Shown here in pieces: positions 58,972 to 64,000 of a stretch of 64,000 bases of DNA. Position numbers and translations under genes: made by a program. Each line of letters starts with the position of its first letter. Positions within the stretch are counted from its first letter, which is position 1. The notes beneath the pieces were generated by a model that saw only the letters and a program-made list of their open reading frames with translations, was not told where the DNA came from and did no database searches. The stretch comes from Diospyros lotus. Lineage: Eukaryota > Streptophyta > Magnoliopsida > Ericales > Ebenaceae. The DNA lies in assembly GCF_014633365.1 (NCBI RefSeq), contig NC_068346.1:12979030-13043029 (forward strand), written 5' to 3'.

Positions 58972-59904
58972 TTAGCAAAACCGGGATGCATCCCTCCCGT
59001 CGGTGTCGTTACCGGACGGCGGTATCTCGAAATGCCAGAGCCTCCCAACGCCCTTCACCAAATGCTTCTTACACAGAAACTCCTCCGCGAATCTCTTCTC
59101 CACCTTTCGGTCCACGTCGTGCAGGAACACGTGCGTCATTCCCCATCGCTTCCTGTTCCGCCCCATCACCGCTGCCGAGTATATCGCCGCCATCCTCCCC
59201 GGCGCCTCCGCGAAGTACCCTCTCGGCGCGTCCACCATGATCAAGTCCCACTCCTTCTCGTACACCACGTTCGGCAAATTATTCAGCGCCAGCTTGCATT
59301 TCTCGTTCCCTTTCAGATACCATTTGAAGCACTCCAGCTCCGACTTGTACGTGGAGAGGAGGTGATCCGCCTCGGAGAGCTGGGTCCGGTACTTGACGTA
59401 ATACGCCTGGAGGTCGGGCGAGCCCTTGAGTACGGTTTGGACCCATTTGGGATCCTCTTCCAGGAATAAGGTGGTGCCGCCGGGGTTGAGCGAGGCCCAC
59501 ATCAGGGAGTCGTGGCCGAGGCCGAAAACGAGGAAGTTGCAGGGCGACAGAGATCGGAGGACGTCGAAGGAGATGCTGATCTCGGCCAGGGACTGCTGAG
59601 GGACGACGTGGGATGTGGCGTAGTGGAGAATGGCTCGCAGCTGCAGCGGCGCCGCGGGGTACCGATCCTCCTCCACCGGCCGCTGCATCCTACAGGTGAT
59701 GGGATTGTCGGCGGCCCGGAATAATCCGGCAATGAGCAGCACGCCACCGATGAGGCCGCCGAAAACCGCGACCTGGAACCATGGCTTTTCCGTAAGGAAG
59801 AGACGGCTCTTCATTGGTCGATCCATGATCCCCCCCTGACTCCGATTGGTTCTGGAGAAAATTACGCAAAGAGAATTGGCTTTGGGCTTGGCTTTGGCTC
59901 TCAA
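58972..59904 (-). CDS. Glucuronoxylan 4-O-methyltransferase (GXM-type, DUF579 family)
   Basis: This single exon encodes 310 residues from the ATG at 59904, or 284 from an in-frame ATG at 59826 (MDRPMKSRL). The second start fits the usual length of about 280-300 aa. One membrane anchor is at residues 43-62 (QVAVFGGLIGGVLLIAGLF), as expected for a type II Golgi enzyme. The lumenal domain has the family motifs FLVFGLGHDSLMWASLNPGG, TTLFLEEDPKWV, EWDLIMVDAPRGYFAEAPGR and FLHDVDRKVEKRFAEEFLC. GXM enzymes move a methyl group from S-adenosylmethionine to O4 of glucuronic acid side chains on xylan in secondary walls. The GLGHD, EED and VDAPRGY motifs distinguish it from the related IRX15 proteins, which have GLTHE and VDGPRGY. 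Which of the GXM1-3 paralogues it matches cannot be settled here. Confidence 0.93.
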   Translation of the reverse strand: MRAKAKPKANSLCVIFSRTNRSQGGIMDRPMKSRLFLTEKPWFQVAVFGGLIGGVLLIAGLFRAADNPITCRMQRPVEEDRYPAAPLQLRAILHYATSHVVPQQSLAEISISFDVLRSLSPCNFLVFGLGHDSLMWASLNPGGTTLFLEEDPKWVQTVLKGSPDLQAYYVKYRTQLSEADHLLSTYKSELECFKWYLKGNEKCKLALNNLPNVVYEKEWDLIMVDAPRGYFAEAPGRMAAIYSAAVMGRNRKRWGMTHVFLHDVDRKVEKRFAEEFLCKKHLVKGVGRLWHFEIPPSGNDTDGRDASRFC

Positions 59905-60410
59905 CGTAGAGGCGAAGAAGAAGAAGAAAAGGCTCCTCCAGCTTCGTGTTGTGTGTTTTAATTAATTAATTTGGATTTGATCCAAAATCAACACGTCATA
60001 GGTAGTGCCTGTTTGGGTTAGTGGGGAGGGGAGGGAGGGTTGTTATGTAATATAAATAAATAGAACTAGATGGTGCCCCTAAAAATAGGACTTATTAGGA
60101 GGAGAATAATAATAATTATTATTATTATTATTACTAAATACGATTTGAAATGACTAATGTGCCCCTTATGATTTTCTTTCTTCTGAGTGGAATAAATAAT
60201 AATCCAGGTTCCAGTTCAACGCCAGACAGACAGAGAGACAGAGTGTCTGATTAATTATTGGGCATTTAGTAGTAGTAGTTATAGAGAGAGAGAGACTTAT
60301 TAGTTTAGTCCCTTCCATCGGCCATGCTATTATTTATTATTTTTCCTGTCCCCCTCCCCCTGCCTACACGTAACACCTACACCTACACGTACACGCCCGC
60401 CTCTCCTTTC
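59905..60410 (-). promoter_or_regulatory. Putative promoter of the xylan methyltransferase gene
   Basis: This is the region upstream (higher coordinates) of the start. It contains AT-rich 'tttatttatattac' on the minus strand (about 60047-60060) as a possible TATA element. Near 60365-60395 is a repeated 'cacctacacctacacgtacacg', which resembles the AC-rich elements recognised by wall-related MYB factors but does not match the consensus exactly. No transcription start was found. Confidence 0.35.
60114..60133. repeat. (ATT)n microsatellite
   Basis: Repeated ATT/TAT triplets in the methyltransferase promoter region. Confidence 0.7.
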
Positions 60411-60479
60411 CTCTCTTGTTTGAGCTCCATTACAGAATCAGAAAAGAATCACATAAAGAGTTACCAAAAAAAAAAAAAA

Positions 60480-60795
60480 GGGGTAAAAAGATAAAATTAC
60501 TTTTCCCTTTCTATGGAAACCTCCCGCCCCTGCTTCTCTTCTTTTCCTCCCGTGGGCACTGCACTAGCCTCACCACTGCCCTCACCTCGTTGTCATTGCC
60601 GCCTCGCCTCATCGATCGTCGTTGTAATAAATCGGCGAGGCGAGGTGGCGATGGCAGCGAGGCACAATGACGAGACGAGTGCTGCAGCGAGGCTAGGGCA
60701 ACGGCCATGAGAGGGAGATAAGAGAAGCAGGGTGGGGGGTTTCCATGGTAGGGAGAGGAGACAGCAGGGCGGGGGCAAAATCGTCTTTTTGCCCC
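60480..60795. mobile_element. Fold-back inverted-repeat element (316 bp)
   Basis: The ends are GGGGTAAAAAGATAAAAT and, complemented, GGGGCAAAAAGACGATTTT. The two arms pair almost end to end. 'tggaaacctcccgcccctgc' pairs with 'gcagggtggggggtttcca', and 'tcgttgtcattgccgcctcg' pairs with 'aggcacaatgacgag'. Only a short loop remains near 60605-60625. The arms are GC-rich, unlike the AT-rich surroundings. Such long hairpins are typical of non-autonomous Mutator- or hAT-type MITEs. No clear target duplication is seen. Confidence 0.75.
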
Positions 60796-62290
60796 ATTTC
60801 TGTAAACTCGTCGGGCCTTCTAGCATTTTCCCTCCTGTTTTTGTCCCCTTTTGCTAGACTATATGTATTTATATTTATTTATCACAAATCCTTGCTCATT
60901 TATTTTTTTTTATTATTATATTACTTTTAGGTATTACCATATCTATCTATCTATTTTGTGTGATGCATAACATAAAATGTATACTCCATTTTTTGTAAAA
61001 TTTTTACATTACTAAACCAACAAATTTCTAAAGATATAATCAACTTTTGCTGCTTTGTTTTCAACTTTCTTTAGCCCTAACTTTTAATTTTATCAATTAA
61101 TTGAGATATTCAACTTTGCACTTGCCCCAACTTTAAACTACCATTGACATATCGATTAGATTTTTACCATTAATCTACCGGGCGTGAATAAACATTCATT
61201 TAGGACACCAACTTTTCCCTTTCATTCTTTTCTCCCTTTCTTGTCTATCAAAAATGGTAGCCAGCCATAGTTCCTCTTCTTCCTTCTTGTTTTAATCTTT
61301 TGTCTTCTTCTCCCAATGCTTTCACACTAAAACATGGCTGTACTAATGGGTTTGGGCATCCTTGTCTTGTCTTCTTCTTCCTTCCCTCTCTTACACTCCA
61401 AAAAACACAACCACCGTGATTAAAACCACCATTGCTTTGACTATTTCTTCTTTTTTCTTTTCTTTTACTTGATCTTGCCATTAGCTCAAAAATTTATGTT
61501 GTAGAGCTTAAATGCGAGTGGGGGAATTTAGACTTGTAATGAAATGGAAAATCTATCAAGAAGGGATGTGATGGTTTTTCGTTTGAATATTAATTAGGGG
61601 ATTTAAGGTTATGATGATGGAGAAGAAATGGCAACCATTCAAATCCATTGGTGGCTTCAGTCATAGCTATCATTTTTTCAAAGAATGGGAGAGATGACAG
61701 AGATGGAGGGGAAGATAATTTTCAAAGAGAGAGAGAGAGAGATGGAGGGGAAAAGAAGATAAAAAGAGAATTGGAAGAATAAAAAGAAAATTAGAAGGAG
61801 AAAACGAAGCCACGACCATGGCCAAATGTACCAATTCAACCATGGTTGTTTTTCTAGTAAGTGTGAGAAAATGGGAAAATAAGACAAAAGACAGAAAAGA
61901 AAAAAAAAAAAGTATAGCCATGCTACTATCTTGAAATTTCAAGATTTTTTAATAATTATATTTTGACCCAAAATTTTTAATAGTCCCTTTTTAGTCCTTT
62001 AATATAACTACCTTATTAAAAACCAAACTAAGACAAGAAATTCAAGTTTAGCAAGAAACATAGTCTAGATTGAATCTAGAATGAAGTATAAACTTTAAAA
62101 ACAATATTTATATATACGCTCAAGTTAATTTCAAACAACAATATAAAATTGTTCAAAATAAAAGTACGAATTCAAAACATTGAATATAAATATATAAATG
62201 AATATGAAACTTTAAGTGTCCTTTTTTTATGAATTTGAAACTTTAAAAACTAGTCCATTTTTTATGAATCATTCATCACATCTATATATA
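60796..62290. other. Intergenic DNA
   Basis: No gene could be supported. 61248-61925 contains pyrimidine-rich and purine-rich stretches that may form an imperfect inverted pair (see findings), and a (GA)n run at about 61725-61742. Confidence 0.4.
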
Positions 62291-62299
62291 TATACATAT

Positions 62300-62900
62300 A
62301 TATATTTATCGACGTTGAGAATTAGTCGATACTGATTCATTTGTCCAAACTAAGAAAGTAAACACGATTTCAAAGAAAAAAAATGAAGATAAAATGTATG
62401 CAAATGAGTTTTTCATGTGGTTCAGCTTGAACGATGTCTAGTCCATGACTGTTCATCTGATTATTCTAACAGAGTAATAGTAGGTTATTGTTTGTTATTT
62501 TTTATACAATGAATTTTGACCCCTATTTATAGCATAGGGTGTTTACAATTGAGATAAGTTTCCAAAATAAAAAGATATTATTACATTGATAACGTTTCCT
62601 TATCTACTTCATTCTAATCAGGAATGAATTCCACTTTAGTAGGGATTTGATTTGTTTAAAATTAAGAAAGACGACTCCTCCAATTAGGCTATTGAGAAAC
62701 TCCAATAAACTCGCTCTTATTACATTACGCGAGCTTAGCAACCTTGCGAGGAGCCGAAGACATAAGTTGTTGTTCACGCTATTCTGCGAACTGGATATGA
62801 TTTAAGCGACCTACGAGCTATCCTTGTTGGCTTCGAACCTGAGCTGGTCAGGCTTTGGATGATTGGACTGATCCGCTAGGTCGTCCCCATCCCATAATCA
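62300..62900 (-). repeat. LTR fragment, TAT-like, minus orientation
   Basis: On the minus strand a TATAAATAGGGG motif (plus-strand 62521-62532) is followed by 'gactagacatcgttcaagctgaaccacatg' in short form, and by 'cgactaattctcaacgtcgataa' near 62310-62330. The spacing and wording parallel the plus-strand fragment at 22690-23345. No internal domain adjoins. Confidence 0.45.
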
Positions 62901-63357
62901 TGCGGTCTCAAAAATACTCATATCAATATTATAGAAGAAAATACATTTAAAGATGAAATATATTTCAAAAATATCTTTGCATAAGATACATGATATGAAT
63001 AACCAATCTTAGCAATTTAATAGCATAAAAAATACCACATATTATACATTCGTGGTAAATTTTTCAAAATATATAATTGACTCGTATGTCAATTTTTCAC
63101 ATTTGATCACATCCTCAAAGATTGACCATTTTCTCTCAAATATCTTCCAATCTTTTCCTCATGACCACTTGGATCAAAACCTTCTATACAAACCTATCAA
63201 AATTTTCAAGCACAATCAATTTCATACCCCCACTCTTGACTAAAACCCTTCTATTTTTATAATCGACATTCATTGCCTAGATCTTTGTTTCTCTATCATT
63301 CATCCCTTTTTCTTCATTGTAGGTCAGTTCTCAGGATTTGACCTCCAGCAAGTGGTA

Positions 63358-63750
63358 GAGTTTTGAGAAATTACATTTATGTCCCTCAAGTTTTGTTAAT
63401 TCTAATTTAGTCCTCTTGTTTCCAGCTTTTTGCTTTTGATATATTACATTATGACTTCTATAAATTATACCAAGACCCACAACAGCTTAAGCTTTCACTT
63501 AAGCCTTGATTGTTTTTTAAAATTACGCAAAATCCACACCATTTAAGACCCCACACTTTGGAAATTACATCAAGTGCAGCGTCTTGACAAATTAGTAAAA
63601 TAACTCCTAACTCAACATAAAAAAGTTCTCAAGCCCTTGCAATATTATCAAAAATACCTTTAAATTATAAGAAATTGTCATTAAGTCCATTTTTGTTTAT
63701 TTAAAATAATAAATCCTAATTTTTTAAATTATCTTAAAAATTCTAGATAC
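63358..63750 (+). repeat. Dispersed repeat, copy 2
   Basis: This is the diverged direct copy of 541-920; shared landmarks are listed under copy 1. The immediate flanks do not match further, so the common unit is about 390 bp. Confidence 0.55.
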
Positions 63751-63795
63751 AATAAGAAACAATTATGGTCAAACCAATCGTTTATGGCAAAGAAG

Positions 63796-63828
63796 TGTGC
63801 GTGTGCGTGTGCGTGTGTGTGTGTGTGA
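63796..63828. repeat. (GT)n microsatellite
   Basis: A GTGCGT-interrupted run of GT dinucleotides of about 33 bp. Confidence 0.8.
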
Positions 63829-64000
63829 AAGAGATAATGGGAGGAGGGGAAAGAAGAGTTGACATAGTAGCCACGTGGATGAATATTCGTCACCTTAACT
63901 TGTTGCATCACTACTTAATAGGAGTGTTCAAAAAAACTGTTACACCAAGATTTTCGGTCGAACCGGATCGGATCGGACTGAATCGGTCGATTTTTTTGAA

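Noticed and set aside
58986..59839. Several long open frames on the plus strand and other minus-strand frames across the methyltransferase
   Set aside because: They are frame shadows of the GC-rich methyltransferase coding sequence. None has a recognisable domain.
60416..60826. Open frames of 65-84 codons on both strands
   Set aside because: They lie within the fold-back element and its GC-rich arms, which explains their openness on both strands. The composition is low-complexity.
1..64000. tRNA, rRNA, CRISPR or bacterial-type operon signals
   Set aside because: None was seen. The tRNA-like 12-mers are retrotransposon primer-binding sites. The genome is a plant nuclear one, so CRISPR arrays are not expected.

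Overview
This is a plant nuclear genome window, almost certainly from a eudicot. It has split genes with GT..AG introns, AT-rich intergenic DNA, abundant LTR retrotransposons primed from initiator-tRNA-Met-like sites, and plant-only gene families such as a DUF579 xylan methyltransferase. I could not determine the species.

Three host protein genes can be supported. (1) 2549-7782 (+) is a nine-exon gene for a 563-residue multi-pass membrane protein of the plant tweety-like/DDB_G0292058-like family. (2) 26452-56151 (+) is a ten-exon gene for a 282-residue protein with three RanBP2-type zinc fingers, resembling Arabidopsis At1g67325. It is stretched to about 30 kb by a 24.1-kb second intron. (3) 58972-59904 (-) is a single-exon gene for a glucuronoxylan 4-O-methyltransferase. 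In both split genes the exons join in frame at every junction and the coding lengths are exact multiples of three.

Layout. 1-2500 is intergenic and promoter DNA with one dispersed repeat. 2549-7782 is the membrane-protein gene. 8700-26190 is a graveyard of old elements: a degenerate Ty1/copia (8702-13226 plus an LTR), a PIF/Harbinger transposase pseudogene, an inverted-repeat element, a copia gag fragment, and several LTR fragments. 26452-56151 is the zinc-finger gene. Its intron 2 holds a copia element (27722-43622, TSD ATTAT) that was itself invaded by a chromodomain Ty3/gypsy element (28515-34061, TSD ATTAG) and by a pol-less LTR element (36935-42194, TSD CCTTG). Downstream in the same intron are a second gypsy element (44000-50360), interrupted by a hAT-type element, and a Tourist-like MITE. 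A related hAT-type element sits in intron 5. The last 4 kb hold the methyltransferase promoter, a fold-back element, an LTR fragment and the second copy of the dispersed repeat.

The most interesting object is the pol-less LTR element at 36935-42194. Between a retroviral-type gag start and its 3' LTR it carries an intronless stretch closely resembling the N-terminal part of the CCR4-NOT subunit NOT2 (VIP2), followed by further protein-like sequence I could not identify. It looks like host mRNA captured by a retrotransposon, which then landed inside another retrotransposon within the intron of an expressed-looking gene.
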